DNA of 64,000 nt from Oryza sativa Japonica Group (taxonomy: Eukaryota > Streptophyta > Magnoliopsida > Poales > Poaceae). The notes under the pieces are model-generated. The model did no database searches. It saw nothing but the letters and a program-made list of their open reading frames with translations, and was not told where the DNA came from. Numbering within the stretch: position 1 is the first letter of the stretch; each line of letters starts with the position of its first letter. The stretch lies in contig NC_089035.1 in the NCBI RefSeq assembly GCF_034140825.1, positions 43,826,001-43,890,000 on the forward strand, written 5' to 3'. The translations under genes and the position numbers were made by a program. Of this stretch, positions 33,201 to 47,959 are shown in pieces.

Positions 33201-36200
33201 ACACTCATTGATGCTATTGATACTAAATAGCAAAGCCACAAGAGCACGTAGAAAATGATCTTGAATTTTCTCAATCTCATTGTCAGAAATGTGCCAAGCA
33301 TTGAACAGTACCCACTGGTTACACTCATGAAAAGCTCCTTCCAACAATGTGTCAAGCAATATGGACAATATGCTGACCTCTGCACATGATTCCATTTTCA
33401 AGTGCTGAATCATAGAAGGCAAGAATGTGCTGAATACACTCCCCCCTTTCCATTTCCAAGTGCAAAGAATCTCAGCAGCAACCCATGCTCTAGACAATGA
33501 AGGAACAGTTGAAGTAGTATCAATTGATTGTGATGTGTTGTAACATGTATTTCCTGGAACACCTAAGATCACTTCACCAAAGCCAAGGTTAAGAACAAGC
33601 TTGTCAACAAAAGCAACAAATTGATGGTGTTTCAGTCCCTGCAACAAAGGAAGTAACTATGTATTAAGTTCATTTACTTCACAAAATAGCAACGACTAAC
33701 AACGGCCATAAACTATATATTTCTTCTGTCAGGCATTACGCTTTCACAAATTCCAGAACACGAACAGAATTTGTAAGAATGGCAGTAAAATACATGAATG
33801 CCTGCATTTATTATATTATGTACAAGAAAATGCACTAGTTTTGGTAACTTGAAGGGAAAATAAAGACAGATTCTTACCGTTTCATTTGTAATAACTGGCT
33901 CAAATTTGATCTTCACTGGTGCATTCTCATTTTGTAAAGATGGTTTCACCCAGAGTGGCCAATATTCTCCCTCAGATAAAAGAAGATAAAAAAAACTCTG
34001 CAATTTTGTGTGATCAAGAGAGATGAGCTTCAACATGTTCACCATCCACTCTGAGCATAAGACTGATGTGCTCTCAGTTGGCAACTCTAGTGTCTGAAAT
34101 AAAGCACACCTGACAGATTGAGCTAAAATATTTAACAAATTATTCAAGGTGAATGGATGAAGATCACTCCAAAAGGATGGACTTAAGCTTTGGCAAAAGG
34201 TATGTATACTCTCTGCAAGGTTAGCTTTCAAATGTATTCCCTCATCCAAATGATCATCTGAACTGTTGCATGCAGAAGACCCAACATCAATATCTTCTTT
34301 ATAACCTTTCAAGTCATGTTCTTCATCGAGTGTTAAGGCCATGCTATATTCCCATTCAATGATAAACAGAGCTGCCAGAACAGAAGGAAATAAAGAATCT
34401 TCCTCTAGTCTTCTCAGGGCAAATAAGCTACCCTCAAGAACTTTGAAAGCAAAATGAGCCATCTTAATGTTTGATGAAAAGGATTGTGCTCCTATAACCT
34501 TCGAGTCCTTTGGTTCAGTAGGCAATAACACCACATATGCAAACCTTGCCCACTCAAAAGTTGATGTCATGAGTACTGATGTCAAACACTTCAAAATGGA
34601 CCCGAGCATTTTGTGGACAGTATCAGCAGAAAGAAAACAAATTTGGTCATCTTGATCTGAGCCACCAAGTGCAGCACTGCAATTTCACATATCAAACCCA
34701 CATCAGCAACATATTACACAGGTCGGTCTACCACCACTATGGCAATCATATTAAACTAATTTTCAAAGTTTTGGTTGTTGCCTAATCCAAATGAACTAGT
34801 TCTTTTTTCTGTTTGATGTTTAGGAGTTAACAAGTGTTCTTATTATTTTGATATCTGTAATCCTTTTTAGGCCTGGGCAGCAAGGCTGCAGCAACAAGAA
34901 AGTGTGCACAACTCTATCATCAAATGGATTTAATGGGTAACACGAGAAACGATTTTAGTAGGGGTACGAGGTATTCTTGTATTTTATAGTAAGTGTGCAC
35001 AACTCTAACATCAAATAAAATGGAACAATTCGTGTACAACTTATAATGGTTAAGCGCAAGTGTGCATCTCATAAGAAATATGAAGAAAAACCACCACATA
35101 ATGTGCCTCAACAAATGGGCCAAATCCAAATTAGAAGCACATACCATACATAATGGACATGGGAATCTGTAGCAGGCAAATCACAGAAGACAGATTCTGC
35201 AGCAGAATCTAATAGGTCATGCCGCCAATGTTCTGGTAGAGAGCCATTTTTCTGCAAATTTCTCAACTTGCCCCCAGCAATTCTTTCTCTTACCTTTTGA
35301 AGTATAAGTGTCAGCAATTCAAATTGGTCATCAACGTGTGAGTTCTTATTATCAACAGGGTGCTTTTGCTTAGCACTAGTATATTTAATAATCGTACACC
35401 ACTGGTCAAAGAAGCACTCATCTATAATTAAAGAGAGCAACAGATCGATCTTTGAGCTACAAGTACTATATTTCCTATCCAAACACCAGGGGACAAAGTC
35501 ACCATTGAACACATCCAGATAACCTTGGACAGATTCCTCACTCTCTTTCTGTGAATTCTTCAAGAACAAAGGGACAGGCCTGAATATTTCAACCAAAACT
35601 GATAGAAGTTTAACAACAATTGGAGTGTCCTGCATGAAAGCAAAACATTTTAGAATATCAATCTGGCTGGTAAAAAGCGCTTGTTTGCATATAATAGCAT
35701 AAATTCACAGCATATCTTTATCTTGAAGCTCATGTTGTTGTTTGCATTATATATGTTGACAATTCATAGAAGAAAATTGAAGCAATTGGACTTCTATAAA
35801 AGGAGAAAATTTTATGTGAATGATGAACCCCAAATATATATAGCATGGATGGCAGTTCCAGAAGATCTTAAGTCACTTGCTCTGCCTGCAGCTAGGTAGA
35901 GCTGATCCTGTTCCAACAGAATTTTGACCCACAATGATCTCTAGTTCATAGGGCTGTATCCCTACTTACCTTCTGGATCTATAACAGAAATCATTTGTAG
36001 ACAAATGGAAAAAGACCAGCTTTTGTAAAGAAATGTAACACTTGCAAGCATTAAAAATAATATATAAATATATTCAGAGTACACTCAGCAATCCCTAATG
36101 TTAGACTTCAATGGATCTTTTTTCAAACCTGCTCTGCTCCCATTTCGAGTCAAGAGAGTCATGCTGGAGAGAAAAGGTCAAAAATTCGAATTCATTGGCA

Positions 36201-39200
36201 TAGTATAAATATAGATAAGTTCAATAACAGCAAAATTATTTGGCAAATGTATACTCAACCCTGCTAGATACTCAAACTCTACTCTTCTTACACAAGTAGA
36301 TGAATTGACTGAAAATAAAGCAATAGAAGGCTGGGATCAGATGTGTTAGTGAAGTAACGAAAATAAAGTTGACTCTTTCAAGAAGTATATATGCAAGTGT
36401 TATTGCAACAGAAACACACCTCAACAAGAAGTAAACAGAAGGAATGAATTCAACACTTGAGCTTACCATAGACTTGATAGCTGGCACAGATTGTTCAATC
36501 AGTGGTCTTGCTAAGCTTTCCAATGGCCATGTTTTACCTTTCTGTACAATGAGCTGATCCAACGAAATAAAAAAGGACACAACTTGTTCCACATGATACT
36601 GAAAATTTGGCAAACTCTCCCTTTGATGGATTATATCCAAACAGTCCTTCAATAGAGTCTCACAAGCAATATTTAACAAATGATTTTCCATAGCTGAAAT
36701 CTCATCCAATATTTCAATGATGCATTTCCCCAAATCCTGAAGATAATAAGTTGGGTAGCGTGTGCTTGATGCCAACAGTGACTCCTTATGAGATAACTGA
36801 CAATCACCACTGATTGCTTCATCAGACAATCCACTCAAACTAATATCCTGGTTTTTGGAAGATGGTATTCGAAGGTAATCATGCCAAACAACTTTTGCAA
36901 GAAAGTAAGTTATGAGCTTGATAGGAATATCATCCGAAGAACCTCCTCCAGAATGTCTGGGAAACAAAATTACGCAGAAACTTCAGAACTTACAAAGTAA
37001 ATGAAAACAAATAGTAAAGAAAAAGGGTACCTCGGTAGAACTTTTAGAAGCCACAAGAAACTCTGTTTAAAGGTAGTAAAGAATGCCAAACTGTCAGCAG
37101 CTGATAATTGCCTCTGGTTTCTTCCAGCCCAGAGATTATGTAAGAAGTCAAAAACAAATTGCTCTGTAGTTACAGCTTTAGATGGTATAGACTCCAAAAA
37201 CTGAACCAGGAGAGGGTATGAGGCTTGCTTGGATCCATAGCATCCATTTTGTAGAAAGTGCCAAAACCGGCTGAAAACAACCTTGTGAATGTTGCAATAT
37301 GACCAAGCCTCTGGAAACCTTCTAGAGAAAGCAAGAAATGCATCCCACATAGAGGAGTGACATGATGGGTCCTTTTCATTGAAGGCACCAAGTAAAGCAG
37401 GAGATAGTACCTTCATGGCTTCTTCATTGAAAACATGAGAAACATGTTTGATATAACTTGCAAGCAGTGAGTATGTGGCAGACCGTATAATCGCACTTTT
37501 TGACTTGAGGAAATCAAGAAAATATTTATTCATAGAAAATGCAGATTCAGCAGAAGACAATGTGCCAGATAGAACTTTTGAAAGACTCGTATTTTCAGAA
37601 CTGGAATTGTCACGGACACAATTTTGTAATTTTACACCTAGCAAAATGTCAATCAGAGTTGCCATTGCTAACAATGATGATGATATTACCTATAGAGTTT
37701 GGCAAAAAGAAGGCAACCATTAGTAGAAGTGCAGTAGAAATTACAAACAGAATGTTTGAAATCCATAAATCAAATATCATTTATACGCATAATCGAAGAT
37801 AACTGAACATAAAGAATACTCTTCAGAAAATTTCTTTCATGCGGCATGCACTTTTTCCAAGAGAATATGAAGCACAGATGATAATTGTTAATGTAGGCAG
37901 TACATGTAGCATTAGTTGATGAGATACAGAGGAAAAGGAAGAAATTAAGGTTGTCAATATGGTTACTGTGCCCAACCTTTTTTTTTTTGGGGATTAGAGT
38001 CATCAACCATCATTAGTATCTAGAACTACAAATTCCATTTCCAATAATCACCAGTAGAGAAACAACTAAATAACAAGGTGAGTCCATGGGTGAGCATATA
38101 TTGACATGAGCAAAGATTTTTCTTCAATAGGCCTCACACCTTTTTGCTCAATTTGAAAGACAACCAAGTTTGGCACATTTTTACATCGTAACCATGTTGT
38201 ACCAAAACTACCTGATGCTGTATTGCATAAGATACTAAGATAATATAATTAGGATCATTCCCATCTAGTATAAGTAGACTTCTAAACTTCCCAAAAGCTG
38301 TTTTGTTCAGCTTATAGAAGCCCGGGTTTTGGTTACCATGTTAGGCGAACACCCCCCCCCCCCGATATCATGGTACTTCCTCTGTTCCTTTTTATAAGGG
38401 AAATTTTGATTTCAGAAATTCTACAAGATTGAACCTTGATGATTAGTTTCTCATAACATAAATTCTTAATAGATACAAAACCAATTTTGCGTGAAGTACT
38501 TTGAAGCATGAATCTATTGGTAAGTTTTACACGATAAATGCACTTGTGAGATAACTAATCATTCGCCAAGAACTTCAAAATTTGACTTTCTGAAATCAAA
38601 ATACGCCTTATAAAAATGAACGGAGAGTAGATAATAAGATATTTTTGTTAGGGTCATGCTCATATACTACAAGTAGGCTCTCTGTTCTCTACTATTAGCG
38701 ATCCACATAAAACAATTAATGGCCTATGCAGTTAATTCTTGTTAGGGTTGAGCACATCACTATGACTAAGGAGGGCTCATTTCTTCTGTCTTCTATTGTT
38801 GATTGGAATATTGGAACATTTTGTTGGATTTTTAACATCTGGATACTAAATAATGTCAGCAGAATGTAACAGTTGCTTGATTATTGGACCTACCCATCCA
38901 ACGAATAACTGTTTGTGCTCGTCACTTGGTTGTTGCAGTGACTTGTGACATACTGTGCCAGTAACCTGACCTGCCTCAATGCCTCCCTACCAGTTACAGC
39001 AGTTTGTGCATGTGTGTATTCGTGTATCTGGCAAGTGGGTTGCCCATCATGATAAAAATGATGCCAGTTTTTACACAGTCACCCTATTACATTGGCTATA
39101 ACTAGATCATACAGCTGACTTTTTATATTTTATCTGAAAATTGTTGCACATATTATAATGGAAAAATATAAAGCATACCCTCTGGTGCATATCTTCTAGT

Positions 39201-42200
39201 TCATCCATTGGTGTAGCCTTGTCAGACAATGCTTGTGTTGTTAACTTCAAATTCTCGTTCAAGTGAAGAAATGTTTCCTTCACACATAACATTAAAGCAT
39301 CCAACCTTTTATCTGATTGTGGGAAGGCAGCCTATCAATAAGAGTAGAAACAACATGAACAGACAACTTTGTGATTCAGCAGATCTGTATGAGAAACCAG
39401 TAGATATATTACATCAAAGCATAAGATAAGACTCCATCTGAAAATTTCTTGGTTCTCAACACTCAAAAGCAAATATAACTAAATGAATAACCAAAATAAG
39501 TCTGATCATCATAGGTTCAGCTCAGTTTCAACAAGCGCGAACTTGACAAATGAGGTTAAGTAGCTGGCATGCTTTCTATGCTTTTGTGCTTTGACATTGA
39601 ACTTATTCTGGACTCTCGGGAAAAGCTTATTAAACCAACATACCTTAAATTCAATAAAGCTGCTTATTTAAGAAGGCTAGGCCAGTATGCCTCAACCAAG
39701 TTATGAAACTATGACTGAATTAATGCTACTACATCAAGGACCCATTTCAGGGAGTGAATTTATTTGAAATGTTTTCAGAGTTCCTTCCTCTAAGCTAATG
39801 GATTTTATTTATTGTGACTAGCCAGTGATGCTGCATTGCAAGATCCCAAACAAATGCTACTGCAAATTATCTCAAAGCTAGCAAGCAAATGATGAAGTAC
39901 ATTGTGTAGAAATAGCTGTCATTAATTCTAGAAATTGCGTAAAGAATTAACATGTGATCAGCAATCCACAGATAATCATGCCACAAATAACACATACACA
40001 AATATATCAAATCACCCCATGCTCCACAAATATCCAAAAATCATCTGCACAGAAGATCCTCCAAGGTGCCAAGGTGAAATCACCGTCAGCACCAACTCCA
40101 ACATTTCTAGAAACGACAAGCAACCCAGATGGAAAATGAAACCAATTGATCTAGATGAAGGTTCAGCTGAGAATGACTTGCAGCCAGTATCACCGATCAA
40201 GTAAATAGTGATAGCATATGATCTACCTCAAACGAATGCCGAGCAGCCTGTGCAACCTCAAGAGCAGGGTCAAACTGAGAAAACCACCAAGGACCCATCA
40301 AAGCCTTAAGATGCGGAGCAAGACCCTTCCTGAAACAGTCAATCAATGACATCCATTCAAGATTGATAGAAATTGTATGCTGGACAGAAATTGACCAGTA
40401 ATTTCATGGAACCATGAGAAGTTAATAGCTGGTCCAAAAAAACAGGTAGCAAAAGGGGACCAACCAGTTGTGTTTGAGTTGAATGAAAGGAAATGAAATA
40501 ATTAACATACTTGACAGTTTTGACGAGGCTAGACATGGTATCGTGAGTAGCACGACGAACTTCTCTGTTATAGTCAAGCAGCAGCCTCTTGTACTCGAAT
40601 GCCTATATGTTTTGAAAAAGGTGACAAAGTCAGTGGAAAATTGTAGACCTGTGACAAACTCAGTGGCATATAATGGATTCTCTCTTTTGAAAAAGGTGAT
40701 GCATTTTCAGAAATGGCATTAGAATAATCATGAAATAGATTTCGCTGTCAGTAAACTAGAGGAACATAACACTCTGAATAGCAATAATCCATCACCTAAT
40801 ACTGGAGCAAAGCATTTAACAAGAATTATGAGTTCCATCATTCTATACTTCACTAACACATAGTTAAGCTTAGTAGGAAGAAGCAAACCGTAGAGGTAGA
40901 ACCAACAAGTGATTCCTCAAGAAGGGGCTGGACTACTGAGCTGGATTCATCCAGTCTCGTTTTACAAGGCAACAAGTCATAGACCTTTAGCTTTCATGAA
41001 TTGCAGGAAAAACAATTATAAGAACCAGAGAACAAGGTATAGTTGTTTGATTGTAGCAACTAACTCCACTCGGATATTATATTTTTGAACAAACATCATA
41101 TGAAGTATATATTACCATAGTTAAAAAAATGTTCACCAGCTAGCAGATGTGCTGATCTACAGATAATTTTTGCATGAATTTGAACTAACAAAATTTACGG
41201 TATGCATATGAGGGGAAAAAACCTACTGTGGCACATGGCACATTCTCACATAAATACTAAGGATGGTAAAAAGGGTTGTAAAGAAGGATCACTTATACTC
41301 TGCCGAGGACCATAAAAATAAAACATCACGATGAAAATGCAGCAGAGCCATCAAGGAAAATACCCATTGTGGAACAATTTGCACAACTTCCTGACCAGGT
41401 TTTTGTGCAAAGAGCATAGAGAGCGTAGATAATGCCTTGAGCTGCATTGATGAGTGAAAGAAAAATGCAGCAAGTTAGGCCTGATTTATTGTGGCAAAAT
41501 AGATCGCTACAGGAAATACACATTGCTTTAAGATATTGACAATCTGAGGGTTCAGGAAGAAATAACACTTCTGAATGGATGTCTAAAATAATTTATTTCT
41601 TAGCGAAACTTTCCACAGCCATGAAAATACTAATTCTCTTTAGCAGCAGTCCACTAATATGCTTAATATAATCAGGCCAGCAAGCCTATTAGCATAATAA
41701 CTTTGAGTAAGAGCAGTGTTAAGAAGAACTAAAATGCAGATAATAAGTTATAGATTATATGCCATCATATACATACAGTATTTATATGTTCTTTCTGGAA
41801 GGAAACCAAGCTCAAGTGCAGGAAAGGTCAGACCTTAACTTTACTTCAAAACAATAACATCTTGAAAAGCAAGGAAGTCATGCTACAGATTTCAAGTCTG
41901 TCTTCTTAATCGCTTGGACATGGACGGTTACAATCCTAAAAATATTTCATATCGACAGACGACAGTAATTGCAGAACCAGCTAATTATAACTAATGATGG
42001 AGGGAGACACTCATATTCCAAGCGCACAAGCATTAACAGAACATAATTGAATATGCAAGCGCAAAAGCATAACAGAACAGTATTGAATTAAGAAAAGAAT
42101 TGAGTGAAGGATGTGTCTGACCTTTGTTGTTGGATCCTTCCTTCCTAATCTCCTTAGGTGCTGCAGCACCTCACTGTCCACATCCTTCCAAAATAAACAA

Positions 42201-42647
42201 AAAGAAAACAAGATTACATTATGGGGCAGCATGCGGATAGTATTGATGAGCATGACAACATGAAGGGGGCAGTTCAACCAGAGCTTGTGAAGTGGTGGCA
42301 TGGTGAAGGTAAAGATGGGCGTGCAAAGCATAGTAGTTGAGGCTGCTCATAGGTAGGGTTTAGATAGGAGCATGGTTGTAGCAAATTGGAGTAAGCAGGT
42401 AGGGTGCTCGCTCATCCACAGTTAGGGTTTGGAAATTGGAAAGGAAAGATAAGGATGAGATTGCAGCACTTACGGGAGGGAGGAGAATCGAGGCATCGGG
42501 GTCGGTCGAGGACGAAGGCGCGGCGGGCTCAACACGGGAGGCGCCATGGTAACCCCCGAAACCAACGATGGGGACGGCACCCTGCGCATGCGGCAGCAGC
42601 GACGCCGCCAAGCCGCTGCTGGCAGCTCGGCCCTTGTGCTTCCCCAT
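30230..42647 (-). CDS. LTN1: LISTERIN, E3 ubiquitin ligase of ribosome quality control
   Basis: Fifteen coding exons: 42647-42474, 42184-42122, 41441-41364, 40602-40511, 40329-40227, 39331-39179, 37689-37031, 36956-36467, 35629-35145, 34676-33878, 33638-32948, 32862-31799, 31724-31269, 30773-30543, 30457-30230; about 1,921 aa in phase throughout, close to Arabidopsis LISTERIN (about 1,870 aa). The N-terminus ('[10 protein letters not shown]...[11 protein letters not shown]', then '[15 protein letters not shown]' and '[12 protein letters not shown]') follows the family closely. Long HEAT-like helical repeats fill the middle. The C-terminal 51 residues are the RING-CH-like finger: CPIC, CKTC, H-x2-FH-x2-C, KW, CPLC. 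In yeast and animals it binds 60S subunits carrying stalled peptidyl-tRNA with NEMF/Rqc2 and ubiquitinates the nascent chain. Several MITEs lie in introns. Small extra exons cannot be excluded. Confidence 0.95.
38376..38627. mobile_element. Stowaway-like MITE in an LTN1 intron
   Basis: Ends CTTCCTCTGTTCCTTTTTATAAG and its inverse (CTTATAAAAATGAACGGAGAG) with TA on both sides (38374-38375, 38628-38629). It lies in the intron between LTN1 exons 6 and 7. A C-run (38352-38363) lies just to its left. Confidence 0.75.
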
Positions 42648-42956
42648 CGCCTAATCTCGGCCGCCGCCGCCGCCGGCCGCCCGCCCGCCGCCGAGGAGCC
42701 CGATCAAGCAAGAAGAAGAAGAAGAAGAAGAACCCTCGCTTCGCTTGCCTCTCTCTCTTGCTTTCTTCTTTTCTTTTGCTTTCTGGAATCTGGAGTCGGC
42801 GGCGGCTCTGACTCTGATGGGCCAGCCAATTGAGATTATGCAAACTTTTCTTCTCGCAAAACGTCCAATTTCACTCCCTCTACCGCAACTCCAGTACTAG
42901 AACCGGATTTGCTACCAAACAACTCTCATAACAGTATTGACAGTGGTCTTTGCTTA
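42648..42956 (-). promoter_or_regulatory. LTN1 promoter region
   Basis: Directly upstream of the LTN1 ATG is a GCC/GCN-rich leader with a short GAA run (42711-42731). No TATA box is seen, as expected for a housekeeping gene. Telo-box-like TAGGGTTT motifs lie in intron 1 (42354-42361, 42422-42430). Confidence 0.4.
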
Positions 42957-43082
42957 CTCCCTCCGTCCAAAAAAAATGAATATATTAGATGTGACGTATT
43001 CTAGTACAATAAATCTAGACAGAGGTATATCCAGTTTCGTAGTACTAGGATGTGTCATATCCAGTACTAGGGACGAAAGGAG
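42957..43082. mobile_element. Short Stowaway MITE
   Basis: CTCCCTCCGTCC at the left and GGACGAAAGGAG at the right, flanked by TA on both sides. 126 bp. Confidence 0.8.
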
Positions 43083-43096
43083 TACATGGAATATAC

Positions 43097-43305
43097 GGAC
43101 CAGTTTGGTTTGGTGCCCTACCAAAATCTTGGTAGTACCAAAGTTTAGGTAACTTTTGGCACTACCAAATTTAGGTGGACAAAATTTGTACTACCTAAGA
43201 ACTGGTGTTGGTAAAATTTGGCACCAATCTAAACATATAGAAGCACTATACAAAATTACCAATGAATTAGTAGGGCGTAATTTGGCACCAAACCAAACAA
43301 GCCCT
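43097..43305. mobile_element. MITE with CAGTTTGGTTTGG ends
   Basis: Left 'ccagtttggtttggtgcc' and right 'ggcaccaaaccaaacaagcc' are inverted. Internal 'ttggcaccaa' and 'ttggtagtacc' words are repeated. A similar type lies at 59085-59350. Confidence 0.65.
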
Positions 43306-43395
43306 ACATGACACGTTGACATAGTCTTCGTCCTACATAACATGTAAAAAAATACAACGAGAACCACATCTTAGCATCTCCCTCTTCTCCTCCCT

Positions 43396-43537
43396 CTACG
43401 GTGGTGTTTGGATCCGGGGAGTAAATTTTAGTCCATATCGCATCGAATGTTTGGACACTAATTAGAAGTATTAAACGTAGACTAATAATAAAACTAATTC
43501 CATAAATGAGAGCTAATTCGCGGAACAATTTTTTAAC
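43396..43537. mobile_element. Truncated Tourist-type MITE
   Basis: Left half of the family at 26549-26882 ('gtgtttggatccggggagtaaa', 'aaactaattccataaatgag'). It stops abruptly at about 43537 where plastid DNA begins; the right half is absent on the far side. Confidence 0.7.
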
Positions 43538-43539
43538 CT

Positions 43540-44135
43540 TCTGGAACCTTTCTGGAACGAATCCACTTTTCTAGGAAGATGGAACATTTTGGGTTAATAT
43601 ACCCTGGTTTTTTTCGGAAAACCATATGGTTCGTTATGAATCCCCTTATGCATTATGTTCGATATCAAGGAAAGGCAATTCTTGCATCAAAAGGAACTCT
43701 TCTTTTGAAGAAGAAATGGAAATGTTACCTTGTCTATTTGTGGCAATATTCTCTCTTTTTGACTCAACCGCAAAGGATCCATCTAAACCAATTAGCAAAG
43801 TCTTGCTTCGATTTTCTGGGGTACTTTTCAAGTGTACCAATACATTCTTTGTTTGTAAGGAATCAAATGCCGGAGAATTCATTTCTAGTAGATGCTAAGT
43901 GAAAAAATTCGATACCAAAGTCCCCGTTACTCCTCTTATTGATCTTTAGCAAAAGCCCAATTTTGTACTGGATCGGGGCATTCTATTAGTAAACCAATTT
44001 GGACTTATTTTTTATCAGATTGGGATATTCTTGATCGGTTTGGTCGGATATGTAAAATCTTTTTTTATTATCACAGTGGATCTTCAAAAAAAAAAGACTT
44101 TGTATCGACTAAAGTATATCCACTTACCAATAAGA
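43540..44135 (+). pseudogene. matK: Nuclear plastid insertion (NUPT): central part of matK
   Basis: The plus strand reads as grass matK, the plastid group-II intron maturase: '[33 protein letters not shown]', then '[10 protein letters not shown]', '[14 protein letters not shown]', '[10 protein letters not shown]', and further on 'KAQFCTG', 'SKPIWT', '[14 protein letters not shown]' and '[13 protein letters not shown]'. The later parts fall in different frames, so indels have broken the reading frame at least three times; many codons also differ from the functional gene as I recall it. Both matK ends are missing, as are flanking trnK sequences. It is not functional. The divergence suggests an old transfer. 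Confidence 0.92.
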
Positions 44136-44222
44136 AGACTTCCGCTACATACAGATTCGTAGTAATAGGATATGTCACATACATATAGTAATAGGTTGGT
44201 TTTTTATGAGAGGAAGGGAGTA
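44136..44222. mobile_element. Right part of a Stowaway-like MITE
   Basis: The tail 'atgagaggaagggagta' resembles a MITE right end with TA, and 'ttcgtagtaataggatatgtcacata' resembles the interior of the MITE at 42957-43082 ('ttcgtagtactaggatgtgtcatat'). The left part is missing. Confidence 0.45.
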
Positions 44223-44449
44223 TGATCGATTGGAGACAGCTATAGCAGCGGCCGGCCGGCCGGCCGGCAGGGTCACGGAATTGTCGATCGATCGATCGAC
44301 AGCTTAAATCACTTGGGAATTGACGATTGTAGCAAAGCGGGCGGCAGCGGCCGGACGGACGGATACAAATTAAGGCAAGCAAATTAAAGCAATCTATGTC
44401 TATGCATAGATATAGATCGATGTCAGTGACTCTAACGGGCGATGGGCAT

Positions 44450-44462
44450 ATATATATATATA
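44450..44462 (+). promoter_or_regulatory. TATA-like box of the zinc-finger gene
   Basis: TATATATATATATAC about 60 bp before the ATG at 44522. Confidence 0.45.
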
Positions 44463-44521
44463 CAAGATCGATCCACCGTCCGAGATAGCTAGATTCACTA
44501 GAAGCAAGCCAAGCGATCGAT

Positions 44522-45376
44522 ATGATGAACGACAAGGAGGAGGAGACTACTCTGAGGATGGCGCGGCAGGAGCTGGAGGATCTCTACCTGGGTCTGGGTG
44601 TGCCCGACGAATCGGTGGACCTCACATTCAAGGACCTCCCGTCCGCGTCCGCCGCCAGCGAGAAGCAGAATGATCTGTTGGCCGTCAGGTCCTCCACCAA
44701 CATCTTCGCCTACAAATTGCAGCAGGACGAGGAGGAGCATCGCCCAAGCGCCGAAGCGCCGGCCGGCCTTCGGCTGTCTCCCACCACTACCAGCAGCACT
44801 GTTGTCGCCGACCGCCGTGTTGGTGCCAACTACAACGACAAGCGGCGTCGTCCGGGCATACCTCACTCCAACATCTGCGCGCTCTGCAACAGCTACATCT
44901 ACCTCTTCCGCCATCGCTGCTTGGTGTGCGGCCGCGTGTACTGTCGGCGGTGCGTCGGCGCTGGCATGGGCGACATGACAGAGGGCCGCAAATGCATCGA
45001 TTGCTTGGGAAGAAGGTACAGCCACCGCTACATCCACCGGGCCGGCACCAACCTCACGCCCTCCGCCGCCTGTTGCACCTGCGCCTTCTGGGGCTACTAC
45101 CCCGACGCGCAGGCTGTCAAGCTGCAGGAGCTCGTCTGGGCCGAGAAGGGCCCTGCACCACGCCGCCGACCGCGCCAATCCTCCTCCGCCTCCATCTCTA
45201 CCTCCACCTCCACCTCCTACACTGGCACCTCATCTGCTTCCATAAACATGACCACCATGATCAGCTTAAACAATGGCTTCCACTCGACTAGACCTGTACT
45301 CGCGTCAGCTTCCACCACACCCACATCCTCCTCCTTCCTTGTCTCCTCTTCTAACCCACACGCCTTCCCCCTCTGA
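44522..45376 (+). CDS. Plant 8-Cys (FYVE/RING-like) zinc-finger protein
   Basis: Single exon, 284 aa. A Cys cluster with four CxxC pairs lies at residues 119/122, 133/136, 141/144 and 158/161 ('ICALCNSYIYLFRHRCLVCGRVYCRRC', 'GMGDMTEGRKCIDC'), which resembles FYVE/PHD/RING-type cross-brace zinc binding. A further CCxC lies at 184-187. The N-terminal 100 aa are acidic and low in order ('ARQELEDLYLGLGVPDESVDLTFKDL' is a conserved-looking helix); the C-terminal 80 aa are Ser/Thr-rich. I recognise a plant-specific family with this finger but know no established function. The lipid-binding RRHHCR motif of true FYVE domains is not present. The first of two ATGs at 44522 is used. A broken relative lies at 51285-51446. 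Confidence 0.85.
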   Translation: MMNDKEEETTLRMARQELEDLYLGLGVPDESVDLTFKDLPSASAASEKQNDLLAVRSSTNIFAYKLQQDEEEHRPSAEAPAGLRLSPTTTSSTVVADRRVGANYNDKRRRPGIPHSNICALCNSYIYLFRHRCLVCGRVYCRRCVGAGMGDMTEGRKCIDCLGRRYSHRYIHRAGTNLTPSAACCTCAFWGYYPDAQAVKLQELVWAEKGPAPRRRPRQSSSASISTSTSTSYTGTSSASINMTTMISLNNGFHSTRPVLASASTTPTSSSFLVSSSNPHAFPL

Positions 45377-47038
<1,662 letters not shown>

Positions 47039-47064
47039 TATTATATATATATATATATATATAT

Positions 47065-47384
47065 TCTTTAGAACATTGTGGAATATGTGAGGATGTTGAT
47101 TTGATATGCTTGCACACTGAATGATGTAGGATGCTTGTATCAATTTTAAGATATAAAAATTTGCAGTGGAGGATAGTGTGGCGTGTTTGCATGTTAATCT
47201 TTATGATGTACTGGGTTGTAACTATATAGAAGATATATAGAAGGAATACTATATGTGAAGGCGTGGGGGTGCCATTCTTGAAATAAAGGCAACGGGTAAA
47301 AAACAGAAGCATGTGCGACATACAATGTGTCCAAAATGTTGCATTCAACATGTCATTGAATATTTGTACATGCAAGCTTAATAA
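47065..47384. other. Spacer, nothing recognised
   Basis: AT-rich host DNA between the solo LTR and the duplicated segment. No frames or ends. Confidence 0.4.
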
Positions 47385-47602
47385 ATAAATATATAATGGG
47401 CATAAACATCGGCATGAGCTATCAAAAGAGTGCTCCTTAAAATCGATGTGTTGATAAATTGCATTGTGATACGGTGAACCCTACAAATCGATGTGATGCT
47501 GGTGGAATGACTCGAGGCGATTTAATTTTATTTTTAAGTTAGAATTTGAGTCATAGGAAAGCTACACTTAATAGTGGGTCTCATATCAATGACCAGTTTT
47601 AT
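47385..47602. repeat. Left copy of a 217-bp direct repeat around the Pack-MULE
   Basis: Matches 49293-49509 from 'ataaatatataatgggc' to 'gaccagttttat', with about six substitutions and one indel by eye (about 97% identity). The Pack-MULE occupies exactly the space between the copies. Confidence 0.95.
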
Positions 47603-47959
47603 CACGGTCGATCGAATTACCCCCCTGAACCACAAAACCGGACATTGTTCACCCTCAACTATGCAAACCGGACGAATTACCCCCCTTGACCCAATCCGCT
47701 GTGGTTTTGGTCTACGTGGCGTACACATGGCAGTCCAGTCAGCATTCTATTTTATAAAAAAAAGTGGGACCCACTTGTCGTACCCTCTCACTCTTCCTCT
47801 CTCTTCTCTCTCACTCTTCCTCTCTCTCACGGGCGGAAGCGGGTGAAGCGGACACGGCGGTGGTGGGGGATGAGGAGGCGGCCGCCAACGACCGCGAGGC
47901 AGAGGAGGCAGAGGCGGATGCGAGGCCCCGACGGCCTCGGCTTGCGCGGCCTCGCCGGC

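Noticed and set aside
36129-36163. Possible extra LTN1 exon ([11 protein letters not shown])
   Set aside because: Its 35 nt would shift the frame of the next exon into a stop. Direct joining of 36467 to 35629 gives '[20 protein letters not shown]', which follows the family.
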